Source: an uncultured Pseudomonadota bacterium
Lineage (GTDB): Bacteria > Pseudomonadota > Gammaproteobacteria > Steroidobacterales > Steroidobacteraceae
NCBI GenBank assembly: GCA_903839465.1
Contig: CAIMCI010000284.1
Coordinates: forward strand, 1-35,550
Length of the DNA: 35,550 bases
Direction of reading: 5' to 3'
Shown: positions 18,842 to 28,650 of the stretch, one piece after another
Numbering within the stretch: the stretch's first letter is position 1
Layout of the letters: each line of letters starts with the position of its first letter
Made by a program: the position numbers and the translations under genes
The notes under the pieces: generated by a model
What the model saw: the letters and a program-made list of their open reading frames with translations, nothing else
Databases searched by the model: none
What the model was told of the DNA's origin: nothing

Positions 18842-19402
18842 TCAGTGGCTGCCCTGCAGCTGGCGGATGTCGGCCAGCAGCGCCTTGGAGTGGGTCTTCG
18901 GATCGACGTCCGCGTAGTGCCTGGCAATGCGGCCCTTCGGGTCGATGACGAACGTCTCCCGCTTCGAGTAGCTGACGAGACCCGCCAGGCTCGACAGGAC
19001 GCCGTAGGCCTGCGCGGTCTTCTTGTCGCTGTCGGCGAGCAGCGGGAACGGCAGGTGCTGCTCGGCCGCGAACTTCGCGTGCGAACCGACGTCATCGAGG
19101 CTGATGCCGAGCACCACGACGCCGAGATCGCGAAAGGCGAAGATGTTGTCGCGGAATTCGCAGGCCTCGGTCGTGCAGCCCGGCGTGCCGTCCTTCGGGT
19201 AGAAATACAGCACCACCCACTTGCCCTGGTAGTCCGCCAGCCGGTGCACCTGGCCGGCCTGGTCGGCCAGCGCGAACGCCGGTGCGATGCTGCCGGTCGC
19301 CGGTGCGTCGGTGCCGCTGGCCGCGACGCAGACCAGCAGTCCCAGCAACGCAAGCAGCGGGCGCAGCCGGAAGCGCAGCGCAGCATTCACGAATTCGGGC
19401 AT
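18842..19402 (-). CDS. exported Bcp-type peroxiredoxin (thiol peroxidase)
   Basis: A 186-residue AhpC/TSA-family peroxiredoxin that would reduce H2O2 and organic hydroperoxides using thioredoxin-like donors. The active site YPKDGTPGCTTEACEFRD holds the peroxidatic Cys and a second Cys five residues later, the Bcp/PrxQ atypical 2-Cys arrangement. KRETFVIDPKGRIARHY is the usual C-terminal strand. Unlike ordinary cytosolic Bcp it begins with a signal peptide (RFRLRP, then LLALLGLLVCVAA), so it is probably periplasmic. The cysteine in that stretch lacks a good lipobox (Val at -1), so I do not call it a lipoprotein. AAGGAG lies 8 nt before the ATG at 19402. It is divergent from the patatin gene. 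Confidence 0.9.
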   Translation of the reverse strand: MPEFVNAALRFRLRPLLALLGLLVCVAASGTDAPATGSIAPAFALADQAGQVHRLADYQGKWVVLYFYPKDGTPGCTTEACEFRDNIFAFRDLGVVVLGISLDDVGSHAKFAAEQHLPFPLLADSDKKTAQAYGVLSSLAGLVSYSKRETFVIDPKGRIARHYADVDPKTHSKALLADIRQLQGSH

Positions 19403-19500
19403 TTCGGAAACTCCTTAGGATGAAAGGGCGACTCAGCGCACGGTCCGCAGGTAATGTTCCACGCCATGGGGCCGACGCTAAGTAACAGGACGGGACCGAA

Positions 19501-20700
19501 TTGAGCCCCGATGATGCCACGATGAATGCGGTAGCAGTGGACAGGCTGGCCGAAGGCGCCGAGCCCGCAGCCGTGCCCAAGGTCGGGCTGGTGCTGCCGG
19601 GCGCCGGTGCACGCAGCGCCTACCAGGTCGGCGTCCTCAAGGCATTGTCCGAATGGGTACCGCCATCGGCGCCGCTGCCGTTCCGGGTCCTGACCGGGAC
19701 CTCGGCGGGCGCGATCCTAAGCTGCGTGCTCGCCACGCACGCGGGCGAATTCCGTCGCGGTGCGGTCAACCTCGAGCGGGTCTGGCGGAATTTCCACGTC
19801 GACCAGGTGATACGGTCGGACGGCGGCACCATGCTGCGCTCCGGTCTGCGCTGGCTGACGGCGCTGCTGACCGGTGGCGCGGTGGTGCGCGCTCCCAACG
19901 CGGTCCTCGACACGGCGCCCCTGCGCGCGCTGCTCGAGCGGCACGTCAATTTCGCGCGCATCCGCTTCGCCCTCGATACGGGTCTCCTTGATGCGATCGC
20001 GATCAGTGCCTCGGCTTACCAGAGCGCGCGCTCGATCGCCTTCTACGAGAGCGCCCGGGAAATACCGCCGTGGCGGCGCGACTGGCGGCAGGGAATGCCG
20101 GCCGAACTCAGCCTCGACCACCTGATGGCGAGCGCGGCGGTGCCGTTCCTGTTCCCGTCGGTCGCCATGGATGGCGAGTACTTCGGCGATGGTGCCATGC
20201 GCCAGGTGGCGCCGCTCTCGCCGGCCATCCACCTCGGCGCCGACCGGCTGCTCGTGATCACGGTGCGCGAGGCGCGCCGGGCCTCGCCCGCCGCACCCGG
20301 CAACGGCGGGCCGCCGTCGATCGGCCACGTCTTTGGCTTCATGCTGGACACCCTCTTCCTCGACGGCCTGCAGGGCGACCTCGAGCGGCTCGAGCGCGAT
20401 AACCAGCTCGTCGCTGCCTCGTCTACCGGGGGCGTCGAGGTCCGCAAGGTCACGCCAATGCTGATGTCTCCGACCATCGATTTCGGCGAGATCGCCGAGC
20501 GGCACGCCGATTCGCTGCCGCGCAGCATGCGCTCCCTGATGCGGGTGCTGGGCGCCGACAACCATGCCGGGCGGCTGTTGCTGTCGTACCTGCTGTTCGA
20601 ATCGGGCTACACGCGCGAGCTCATCGCACTGGGCTACGCGGACGCCTACGAGCGTCGCGACGAGCTCATCGAATTCCTAGGCGCGCCCTTTGGCCGCTAG
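19501..20700 (+). CDS. patatin-like phospholipase
   Basis: A protein of about 399 residues with a patatin fold, acting as an esterase or phospholipase A-type lipid acyl hydrolase. The oxyanion segment [19 protein letters not shown] is followed by the nucleophile elbow LTGTSAGAI (Gly-x-Ser-x-Gly), and the catalytic dyad Asp lies in [18 protein letters not shown]. There is no signal peptide or clear membrane helix. The start is uncertain: TTG at 19501 with GGGA 5 nt upstream, or ATG at 19522, which lacks a good ribosome site; the conserved domain begins about 28 residues in, so both are possible. Its 3' end overlaps convergent rapZ by 24 bp. Substrate and role are not evident. Confidence 0.88.
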   Translation: MSPDDATMNAVAVDRLAEGAEPAAVPKVGLVLPGAGARSAYQVGVLKALSEWVPPSAPLPFRVLTGTSAGAILSCVLATHAGEFRRGAVNLERVWRNFHVDQVIRSDGGTMLRSGLRWLTALLTGGAVVRAPNAVLDTAPLRALLERHVNFARIRFALDTGLLDAIAISASAYQSARSIAFYESAREIPPWRRDWRQGMPAELSLDHLMASAAVPFLFPSVAMDGEYFGDGAMRQVAPLSPAIHLGADRLLVITVREARRASPAAPGNGGPPSIGHVFGFMLDTLFLDGLQGDLERLERDNQLVAASSTGGVEVRKVTPMLMSPTIDFGEIAERHADSLPRSMRSLMRVLGADNHAGRLLLSYLLFESGYTRELIALGYADAYERRDELIEFLGAPFGR

Positions 20701-21549
20701 GGACGTGTGGCGGGCAATGACCTTGGGGTGGGCCGCGCTGAAATGGGCCCGCAGCTTCTCGACCAGATACACCGAACGGTGCTGGCCGCCGGTACAGCCG
20801 ATGGCAATGGTCAGGTAGCTGCGGTTGTTGCGCTGGTACTCGGGGATGCGGCGCGACAGGAACGAGATCAGGTCGTCGAGGTACTCGCGCACGCCGGCGT
20901 GCTGCTCGAGGAATTCGACGACCTTGGCGTCCAGGCCGCTCAGCGGCTGCAGCGTCGGATCCCAGTACGGGTTAGGCAGGGTTCTCGCGTCGAACACGAA
21001 ATCCGCGTCGCCGGGTATGCCGTGCTTGAAACCGAAGGATTCGAACATCATCGAGATCTCGCCGTCCTGGCGCTGCTCGACGCGGGCGCGGATGAGTTCG
21101 CGCAGCTCGTGCACGCTCGTTCTTGACGTATCCACGACGAGATCCGCTGCGTAGGACAGCGGCTCGAGCAGGCGGCGCTCCTCGCCGATCGCCTCGCGCA
21201 GGTCGACTCCCTCGCGGGTCAGCGGGTGGCGCCGGCGGGTCTCGCCGTAACGGCGCAGCAGCACGTACTCGTCCGAGTGCAGGTAGATCACGTCGCAGGC
21301 AATCCCGCTCTTGCGCAGGTCGCGCACGACGTTCGGAATCATCATCAGTTCGGCCGGTCGATTGCGCGCGTCGAGGCCGATGGCGGTTTTCGAGTAGATA
21401 TCCTCGGCGGTACGCACGGTGTGCGAAATGAAATCGTTCAGCAGTCCGGCCGGTATGTTGTCGATGCAGTACCAGCCGAGATCCTCCAGCATGCGCAGGG
21501 CAACACTCTTGCCTGAGCCGGACAGTCCGCTGACGATGATGACGCGCAT
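20677..21549 (-). CDS. rapZ: RNase adapter protein RapZ
   Basis: A 290-residue P-loop protein. The N-terminal kinase-like domain has Walker [10 protein letters not shown] (residues 7-15) and [15 protein letters not shown], with [23 protein letters not shown] further on. The C-terminal domain, which binds GlmZ/GlmY RNA in E. coli, shows [33 protein letters not shown] and [15 protein letters not shown]. In E. coli it guides RNase E to the glmS-activating sRNA and so tunes glucosamine-6-phosphate, the precursor of LPS and peptidoglycan, which fits this envelope operon. It is last in the kdsD-to-rapZ run, 101 bp after hpf; ptsN, which usually lies between them, is absent. It overlaps the convergent patatin gene. 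Confidence 0.97.
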   Translation of the reverse strand: MRVIIVSGLSGSGKSVALRMLEDLGWYCIDNIPAGLLNDFISHTVRTAEDIYSKTAIGLDARNRPAELMMIPNVVRDLRKSGIACDVIYLHSDEYVLLRRYGETRRRHPLTREGVDLREAIGEERRLLEPLSYAADLVVDTSRTSVHELRELIRARVEQRQDGEISMMFESFGFKHGIPGDADFVFDARTLPNPYWDPTLQPLSGLDAKVVEFLEQHAGVREYLDDLISFLSRRIPEYQRNNRSYLTIAIGCTGGQHRSVYLVEKLRAHFSAAHPKVIARHTSLAAKGRA

Positions 21550-21650
21550 GGTTTTACTGGCTTGGCTTCAGTTCCGCGCCGGGTCCCGGGGCACGTGGCG
21601 CCCGGGTTCCCGCCGCGGGGGTTGGTCGCGACGACGGGTCGCGTCCTTCG

Positions 21651-21974
21651 TCAGAGGCCGATCCGCCCCCGCTGGGCCTCGGCGGCATGGTGGTCGGTGC
21701 GCTTTTCCTTGTGCTTCTTGACCCGGCGGTCGAGCTTGTCGGCGAGCGAATCGATGGCGGCGTACATGTCGCTGTCGGTGGCGTCGGCATGGATGTTGCC
21801 GCCCGAGAGGTGGAGAGTCGCTTCGGCCTTGTGGGTGAGCTTCTCGACGCTCAGCACGCAATGGACGTCGAGTACGCTGTCGAAATGCCGGCTGATTCTC
21901 TCGAAGCGCTTTTCGACGTAGTTCTTCATCGAGGGCGTAACGTCCATATGAAGCGCGGTCACTGTCATCTGCAT
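21651..21974 (-). CDS. hpf: ribosome hibernation-promoting factor (short HPF)
   Basis: A 107-residue HPF/RaiA-family protein that binds the 30S decoding region and helps form inactive 100S ribosomes in starved cells. The fold begins MQMTVTALHMDVTPSMKNYVEKRF, followed by the conserved basic helix and HLSGGNIHADATDSDMYAAI, then LADKLDRRVKKHKEK, the RNA-binding basic helix. It lacks the C-terminal dimerisation domain of long HPF, so it is the short gammaproteobacterial type. AAGGAGA lies 6 nt before the ATG. It follows rpoN by 49 bp on the same strand, the classic rpoN-hpf arrangement. Confidence 0.95.
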   Translation of the reverse strand: MQMTVTALHMDVTPSMKNYVEKRFERISRHFDSVLDVHCVLSVEKLTHKAEATLHLSGGNIHADATDSDMYAAIDSLADKLDRRVKKHKEKRTDHHAAEAQRGRIGL

Positions 21975-22023
21975 GGTCAGTCTCCTTGATCGTCTCCGCC
22001 TCTGGATCGGCCGCTACGAGTTC

Positions 22024-23517
22024 CTAGTTGCGGGGCGGCGGCCGGCGCCGTTCGCTGGAAGGAGCAATGTTCATGGACTCACGGTACTTCGCCACGGTAC
22101 GGCGCGCTACCTTGACGCCCTCAGTACTTAACACGTCGGCGATGCGGCTGTCCGAGAGCGGCGCCTCGGGGCTCTCGGCCGCGATCAACTTCTTGATCTT
22201 GGCCCGGATGGCCGTCGAGGACAGTTCGCTGCCGTCGTTTCCGGCCACGTGACTGGAAAAGAAATACCGGAATTCAATTACGCCTCTCGGCGTGTGCATG
22301 TATTTCCCGGTGGTGACCCGCGAGATGGTGGATTCGTGCAGCTCGACCGCCTCGGCCACGTCGCGCAACACCATCGGCTCCATCGCTTCTTCGCCCTGGT
22401 TCAGGAACGCCGCCTGGCGCTCGACGATGCAGCGGGCGACCTTGAGCAGCGTTTCGTTGCGGATCTCGAGGCTGCGCAGCAGCCAGCGCGCTTCCTGCAG
22501 CTGGGTACGGAGGACCGCGTGGTCGGACGCACGGGTAACCATGCCGGCATAGGTCTGGTTCAGGCGCACGCGCGGCAGGGCCGACAGGTTGAGATCGACG
22601 ACCCAGCCTTCCGTGCCGCGCCGGACGTAGACGTCGGGGACGATATAGTCCGGTTCGCTGGGCTGGATGGTCGAGCCCGGCCGGGGGTGGCACGAACGGA
22701 CGAGGGCGAGCGCGACGCTCAGCTCCTCGTCGCTCGCGCGCAGGATGCGCCGCAGCGGCCCGTATTGCTGCTGGGCGACCAGTTCGAGGTGATGGCGGGC
22801 GATTTCCAGTGCCAGCGCGCGGCAGGGCACTTCCTCGCTCAGTTGCCGCAGCTGCAGTTCGATGCATTCGCGCACGGAGCGCGCGCCGACGCCGGCCGGG
22901 TCACAGGCCTGGACGTGGCCGAGCACCGCCTCGATTTCGGCGGGAGTCGCGGCGAAACCGGCACCGAGCGCCTCGTTCAGGTCCTCGACCGAATCCGTCA
23001 GGTAGCCGTCGTCGTTGATGCCGTCGACGATGACGCGGGCGATGGCCAGCTCGCGTTCACCGAGCCGGCCGAGTTCGAGCTGCCAGAGCAGGTGCTCGTG
23101 CAGGGACTCGCCGCTCCGGTCCGACAGCTCCATCGAGCGGTCGTCATCACCGTTCCAGGTCGACGCCTCGGCCGCCGGCGCACTGTTGCTCTCCCAGTCA
23201 TCCGCGGCGGCCTCGGCCGGTTCGCCGTCCGGATCGGCATCCGCGCCCGCCAGGGTCGCCTCGCTGAGCGGTTGCTCAGCAGCGTCCGCGGCGCCGGTCC
23301 GGGCCTCGAAGGCATCCGCCTCCAGGGCGGCGCTTTCCAGCGACTCGACCTCGTCGCCGTCGTCCTCGGCTTCGAGCATCACGTTCTGCTCGAGCGCCTC
23401 GCGCACCTGCTGCTGCAGCTCAAGCGCCGGCAGCTGCAGCAGGCGGATGGCCTGCTGCAGCTGAGGCGTCATGGTGAGCTGCTGGCCTAGGCGCAGCTGC
23501 AGGGACGGTTTGAGCAT
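22024..23517 (-). CDS. rpoN: RNA polymerase sigma-54 factor
   Basis: A 497-residue sigma-54. Region I is the glutamine/leucine-rich activator-responsive segment (SLQLRLGQQLTMTPQLQQAI, then LLQLPALELQQQ). Region II is an acidic low-complexity linker of about 80 residues rich in Glu, Asp and Ala. Region III holds the core-binding and helix-turn-helix parts (LHESTISRVTTGKYMHTPRG, then the GVIEFRYFFSSHV stretch). The RpoN box ARRTVAKYRE near the C-terminus reads the -24 element. The ATG at 23517 gives the usual MLKPSLQLRLGQQL start; the open frame continues to a TTG at 23580, but those residues are not family-like. It lies 63 bp after lptB and 49 bp before hpf. Confidence 0.97.
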   Translation of the reverse strand: MLKPSLQLRLGQQLTMTPQLQQAIRLLQLPALELQQQVREALEQNVMLEAEDDGDEVESLESAALEADAFEARTGAADAAEQPLSEATLAGADADPDGEPAEAAADDWESNSAPAAEASTWNGDDDRSMELSDRSGESLHEHLLWQLELGRLGERELAIARVIVDGINDDGYLTDSVEDLNEALGAGFAATPAEIEAVLGHVQACDPAGVGARSVRECIELQLRQLSEEVPCRALALEIARHHLELVAQQQYGPLRRILRASDEELSVALALVRSCHPRPGSTIQPSEPDYIVPDVYVRRGTEGWVVDLNLSALPRVRLNQTYAGMVTRASDHAVLRTQLQEARWLLRSLEIRNETLLKVARCIVERQAAFLNQGEEAMEPMVLRDVAEAVELHESTISRVTTGKYMHTPRGVIEFRYFFSSHVAGNDGSELSSTAIRAKIKKLIAAESPEAPLSDSRIADVLSTEGVKVARRTVAKYRESMNIAPSSERRRPPPRN

Positions 23518-23580
23518 AGGTACCGGACGCTGGGTGAGACTGTCGGGCCGCGACGCCTGACCGGCGCCGGGCGGGGGCAA

Positions 23581-24306
23581 CTACATCCTGAAATCCTGAC
23601 CCAAGTACACCTCACGCACCTGAGGATTTGCAAGGATCTGGTCCGCAGTTCCGGCGGCGATCACGCTGCCCTGGCTGACGATGTAGGCCCGGCCGCAGAT
23701 GCCGAGTGTTTCACGCACGTTGTGGTCGGTGATGAGCACGCCGATGCCGCGTTCCCGCAGGTGCTCGATGCTCGACTGGATGTCCGCCACGGCCAGCGGA
23801 TCGACCCCGGCGAACGGCTCGTCCAGCAGCACGAAGCGCGGTTCCATCGCCAGCGCCCGGGCAATTTCCACCCGTCGCCGTTCGCCGCCGGACAGGCTCT
23901 GGCCGAGGCTGTCGCGCAGATGGGCGACCTTGAGCTCGTCGAGCAGCTCCGCCAGGCGCTGCCGCCGGCCGTCGGCGTCCAGGTCGCGCCTCGTTTCGAG
24001 GATGGCAAGAACGTTGTCGGCCACCGACAGCTTGCGGAAAACGGAGGCTTCCTGCGGCAGGTAGCCGAGGCCGAGGCGCGCGCGCCGGTGCATCGACAGG
24101 CCCGTGACGTCGCGGTCGCCGAGCTCGATGCGACCTGCGTCACAGCTGACGAGGCCGACAATCATGTAGAAGGCCGTCGTCTTGCCGGCGCCATTGGGGC
24201 CGAGCAGGCCCACGACCTCGCCGGCACCGACCTCGATCGACAGGTCGCGAACGACCACCCGCGACTTGTAGCTCTTGGCGAGGCTGACCGCGCGCAGGGA
24301 GCTCAT
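23581..24306 (-). CDS. lptB: LPS export ABC transporter ATP-binding protein LptB
   Basis: A 241-residue ABC ATPase that powers extraction of lipopolysaccharide from the inner membrane with LptF/LptG (not in this window) and passes it to LptC. Walker A is [16 protein letters not shown] (P-loop residues 36-43), with the Q-loop region [16 protein letters not shown]. The ABC signature is [15 protein letters not shown], Walker B is [13 protein letters not shown] and the switch is [11 protein letters not shown], the usual LptB order and length. The start ATG overlaps the lptA stop by 4 bp, giving tight coupling of the lptC-lptA-lptB genes. Confidence 0.98.
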   Translation of the reverse strand: MSSLRAVSLAKSYKSRVVVRDLSIEVGAGEVVGLLGPNGAGKTTAFYMIVGLVSCDAGRIELGDRDVTGLSMHRRARLGLGYLPQEASVFRKLSVADNVLAILETRRDLDADGRRQRLAELLDELKVAHLRDSLGQSLSGGERRRVEIARALAMEPRFVLLDEPFAGVDPLAVADIQSSIEHLRERGIGVLITDHNVRETLGICGRAYIVSQGSVIAAGTADQILANPQVREVYLGQDFRM

Positions 24307-24926
24307 GGCGGCGTGCCGGGCGGCGGCGCGGCGGCCGGCGAGGGCGTGGCCTTCGGTGTGATCGTGATGTGCACGCGCTGGTCGGCCTGGTCCTGTGGAT
24401 TGGCGACCACGCGCTGATCGCGGATGCTGTACACCAGCGTCCGACCGTTGATTTCCCCGTCGTTGTAGGCGAGCCAGGCCTGATCCGACAGGCGGATGCT
24501 CTGGGCGTCGACATCGTAGTCGATGCGGCCGGCGTGGCCGCGGGCCGTGCCCTTCTCGCGCTTCTGCTCGAAGCGCGCCGGCGTGCCGATGATCACGGCG
24601 GTTGTCAGGATGCCCTTGCGGACCTCGACGACCGCGGAGTCGCTGTCCAGGGTCGCCCCGGTCATCGTGATGTGCACGTTGCCACGGAAATCCCAGCGGC
24701 TGTTGTCACCACTCAGGTCATCGGCGGTCGCCGTATCGGCCTCCACCGACATGTCGCCCTGCTGGATCTTCGCGTGCCGGAAGTGCGCTCCGGATTTCTC
24801 GTATTCGACGGACTGGGCATCGATCGAGATGGTCTGTCCCGGCCGTTCGGCAGGCGCAGCGGCGGCTGGCCCCATAAGCCAAAGGACACCGGCCGGGAGC
24901 AGCCAGAGGCCGCGACTAGCGGACAT
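24303..24926 (-). CDS. lptA: lipopolysaccharide transport periplasmic protein LptA
   Basis: A 207-residue periplasmic OstA-like beta-jellyroll protein that forms the bridge carrying LPS from LptC to LptD. A signal peptide is clear ([19 protein letters not shown], cleavage probably after the AAAA stretch near residue 24). The mature part has [43 protein letters not shown] and [20 protein letters not shown], typical repeated strands. The C-terminus is a Pro/Ala-rich tail of about 15 residues. It overlaps lptC upstream by 11 bp and lptB downstream by 4 bp. Confidence 0.95.
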   Translation of the reverse strand: MSASRGLWLLPAGVLWLMGPAAAAPAERPGQTISIDAQSVEYEKSGAHFRHAKIQQGDMSVEADTATADDLSGDNSRWDFRGNVHITMTGATLDSDSAVVEVRKGILTTAVIIGTPARFEQKREKGTARGHAGRIDYDVDAQSIRLSDQAWLAYNDGEINGRTLVYSIRDQRVVANPQDQADQRVHITITPKATPSPAAAPPPGTPP

Positions 24927-25476
24927 AGCGACCCCGGACGTTCGACTCGAGGGCGAGCGTCTCGTGACCGAGGTCGGCGCGCATGCCGGTTCCGGACAGC
25001 ACGTTGGGGCCGAGTTCCATGCGCACCGGCGCCGTGGTCGTGGCCACCGAGGTGACGGTATCGAGTGCCAGGAGCGATGTACGGACCACCACCGGCGCGC
25101 GCTGCGCCACCGGCATGCCGGTAAGGACGACGTCGTCTGACAGCGAGATCACGCGCGCCCCCGGTGGCAGCCGGCCGTGCCTGGCCGTCAGCTTCCAGGG
25201 TGCGGTCGTGGCCGGAAAGTAGTCGACCTGCACGGGCTGCAGGGCGATCTCCTGGGTGGTGGCGTCCTGCTCGGCACGGGTGGTGGTGATCCGCACGTAG
25301 ACTCGGCCCGCGTCATCCGTCTGCTCGAGCAGCGCGTTCTGCAGGTAGTAGCCGGGCTGCGCGACCCGTCCGGTCTCGGGCGCGGCGACCTCCGTGTTTT
25401 CACTGCTGGCGAGCCACCAGCTGCCGGCCGCCGCCAGCACCAGGGCCAGCAGTAAAGGGCGCGAGCCTTGCTTCAT
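24916..25476 (-). CDS. lptC: LPS export ABC transporter periplasmic protein LptC
   Basis: A 186-residue bitopic protein with one N-terminal membrane helix (about residues 7-23, PLLLALVLAAAGSWWLA) and a periplasmic jellyroll that receives LPS from LptB2FG and hands it to LptA. Family features include YYLQNALLEQTDDAGRVYVR, ALQPVQVDYFPA, PPGARVISLSDDVVLTG and VLSGTGMRADLGHETLALES. The ATG at 25476 overlaps the kdsC stop (ATGA), fixing the start; a longer frame upstream is antisense or out of frame with kdsC and is rejected. The C-terminus overlaps lptA by 11 bp. Confidence 0.94.
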   Translation of the reverse strand: MKQGSRPLLLALVLAAAGSWWLASSENTEVAAPETGRVAQPGYYLQNALLEQTDDAGRVYVRITTTRAEQDATTQEIALQPVQVDYFPATTAPWKLTARHGRLPPGARVISLSDDVVLTGMPVAQRAPVVVRTSLLALDTVTSVATTTAPVRMELGPNVLSGTGMRADLGHETLALESNVRGRYVR

Positions 25477-25961
25477 ACCGGCTGTCCGGCCAGCAGCCAG
25501 TCGCAGATTTCCCGAACGGCGCCGTGGCCGCCCGGCAGCTGCGTGACGCGGCCGGCCGCGGCACGCACGCTCGGGTGCGCGTCGGCCACGGCGATGCCGA
25601 GTCCCGCGCGGACGATCAGCGGCAGGTCGGGCGAATCGTCGCCGACGCAGGCGACCGCCTCGGGTCCGATGCCGAGGGTCGCGCACAGTCCATCGAAGGC
25701 GGAACGCTTGTCGGCGCAGCCCTGGATGACATGGCGGATACCGAGCTCCGCGCAGCGCAGCGCGACCGCCTGCGACTCACGCCCGGAGATGACCGCAACC
25801 TCGATCCCGGCCGAGAGCACCGACTTGATGCCGAGGCCGTCGCGGACGTGAAACCCTTTCAGCTCCTCGCCGTTCGGGCCGTACCAGAGCCGGCCGTCGG
25901 TGAGCACGCCGTCGACGTCCAGGACGAGCAGTTTCACGGCCGGAGTTCCGGTCGGGTTCAC
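25473..25961 (-). CDS. kdsC: 3-deoxy-D-manno-octulosonate-8-phosphate phosphatase KdsC
   Basis: A 162-residue HAD-superfamily C0 phosphatase (no cap domain, works as a tetramer) releasing Kdo from Kdo-8-phosphate for lipid A-core synthesis. HAD motif I is LLVLDVDGVLTDGRL with the nucleophile Asp, motif II is AVISGRES, and motif III/IV is the lysine in CADKRSAF with CVGDDSPDLPLI. The start is a GTG at 25961 that overlaps the kdsD TGA as GTGA. It is slightly shorter than E. coli KdsC (188) because the N-terminus is short. The pairing with kdsD and the lpt genes is the standard gammaproteobacterial operon. Confidence 0.96.
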   Translation of the reverse strand: MNPTGTPAVKLLVLDVDGVLTDGRLWYGPNGEELKGFHVRDGLGIKSVLSAGIEVAVISGRESQAVALRCAELGIRHVIQGCADKRSAFDGLCATLGIGPEAVACVGDDSPDLPLIVRAGLGIAVADAHPSVRAAAGRVTQLPGGHGAVREICDWLLAGQPV

Positions 25962-26965
25962 ATCACACCCGCACGGATCAGGTCGTGGATGTTGAGGGCG
26001 CCCACGACGCGCTGCTCCGCGTCGACGACCACCAGCGAGGTGATGCGGTAGTCCTCGACCAGGCGCGCCGCATCGACGGCCAGAGCCTCCGGCCCGATGG
26101 TTCTGCCGCCCCGGGTCATCACCTCGGAAATCGCCGTGCCGTGCACGTCGATGCGCCGGTCCAGTGCCCGGCGCAGGTCGCCGTCGGTGAAGATCCCGCA
26201 GAGCCGGCCGTTGGCGTCAACCACCGTCGTCATGCCGAGCCCCTTGGCCGACATTTCCAGCAATCCCTCCCGGACGGACGTGGCCGGGCTGACGCGCGGC
26301 ACGGCATCGTCGCCGTGCATCACGTCGGCGACCCGCGTGAGCAGGCGCCGTCCGAGGCTGCCGCCGGGATGGGAACGCGCGAAGTCCTCTTCGGTGAAGC
26401 CGCGCATGCCGAGAAGCGCAACGGCCAGCGCGTCGCCCATGGCGAGCGTTGCGGTCGTGCTGGCGGTGGGCGCCAGGTTCAGCGGACAGGCCTCCTCCGC
26501 GACGCTGACATCGAGGTGCACCGTCGCCAGCCGCGCGAGGCTGGAGGTGTCGCTGCCGGTGAGGGCGACCAGCGGAACCGCCAGGCGGCGCAGGTACGGG
26601 ACGATGCCGAGCACCTCGGCCGTCTCTCCGGAGTAGGACAGGGCGACGACGACGTCACCGCCGGCGATCATCCCGATGTCGCCGTGATTGGCCTCGGCCG
26701 GGTGCAGGAAGAAGGCCGGGGTGCCGGTGCTCGCCAGCGTCGCGGCGATCTTGCCGGCGACGTGTCCGGATTTCCCCATGCCGGTAACGACCACCCGCCC
26801 GCTGGCGGCCAGCATCAGCCGGCACGCGGCCGCGAAACGGCCGTCAATGCGCCGGGTCAGCGCGGTCAGCGCGTTCGCCTCGATGCCAAGCGCCCGCGCG
26901 CCGAGGGCGATGACGGCCTCATCGCTGAGCGGCAGGCTGGGTGAGGGACGAGGCGAGGCAGTGAT
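25958..26965 (-). CDS. kdsD: D-arabinose-5-phosphate isomerase KdsD (start codon non-canonical or mutated)
   Basis: Interconverts ribulose-5-phosphate and arabinose-5-phosphate, the first committed step to Kdo. The SIS domain has VVVTGMGKSGHVAGKIAATL, FFLHPAEANHGDIGMI and ALSYSGETAEVLGI; two CBS domains follow (GMTTVVDANGRLCGIFTDGD and ITSLVVVDAEQRVVGAL). The first ATG is at 26815, but in-frame sequence upstream clearly encodes the family's N-terminal helices (LSDEAVIALGARALGIEANA, then ALTRRIDGRFAAACRL). No ATG, GTG or TTG lies between these and the in-frame TAA at 27055-27053. A CGGAG site (26976-26972) precedes GTC and ATC codons; I set the end at the ATC at 26965 (335 residues, E. coli 328). 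A CTG at 26935 is another option, and a start at 26815 would lose about 50 residues. Confidence 0.93.
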   Translation of the reverse strand: MTASPRPSPSLPLSDEAVIALGARALGIEANALTALTRRIDGRFAAACRLMLAASGRVVVTGMGKSGHVAGKIAATLASTGTPAFFLHPAEANHGDIGMIAGGDVVVALSYSGETAEVLGIVPYLRRLAVPLVALTGSDTSSLARLATVHLDVSVAEEACPLNLAPTASTTATLAMGDALAVALLGMRGFTEEDFARSHPGGSLGRRLLTRVADVMHGDDAVPRVSPATSVREGLLEMSAKGLGMTTVVDANGRLCGIFTDGDLRRALDRRIDVHGTAISEVMTRGGRTIGPEALAVDAARLVEDYRITSLVVVDAEQRVVGALNIHDLIRAGVM

Positions 26966-26997
26966 GACGATCTCCGGGCCGCGACGTGAACCGGGCC

Positions 26998-27003
26998 AAT
27001 AAT
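26998..27003 (-). promoter_or_regulatory. candidate -10 element for the kdsD operon
   Basis: TATTAT on the minus strand (27003-26998) lies about 20 bp before the CGGAG ribosome-site candidate of kdsD. A start near 26991 would give a leader of only about 25 nt. No good -35 is seen at 17 bp. The intergenic region to ibaG is otherwise unremarkable; on the plus strand TACACT at 27054-27059 is a weak possible -10 for ibaG-murA. Confidence 0.35.
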
Positions 27004-27116
27004 AGCCGTCTGCGCCAGCGCTTGGGCGACTGTTCCCAGCCCGGTCAATTCCTTACACTGTCCGGGTCATTCCGCCACGGCTCCCGTGGCAGCCACCCAA
27101 CGCGGGATTCCGACCG

Positions 27117-28635
<1,519 letters not shown>

Positions 28636-28650
28636 ATCGGTGCGGCCCGC

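Noticed and set aside
22024-23517. Acidic low-complexity block in rpoN as a possible insertion or frameshift
   Set aside because: Region II of sigma-54 is naturally acidic and variable in length; the frame is continuous and flanking regions I and III are intact.
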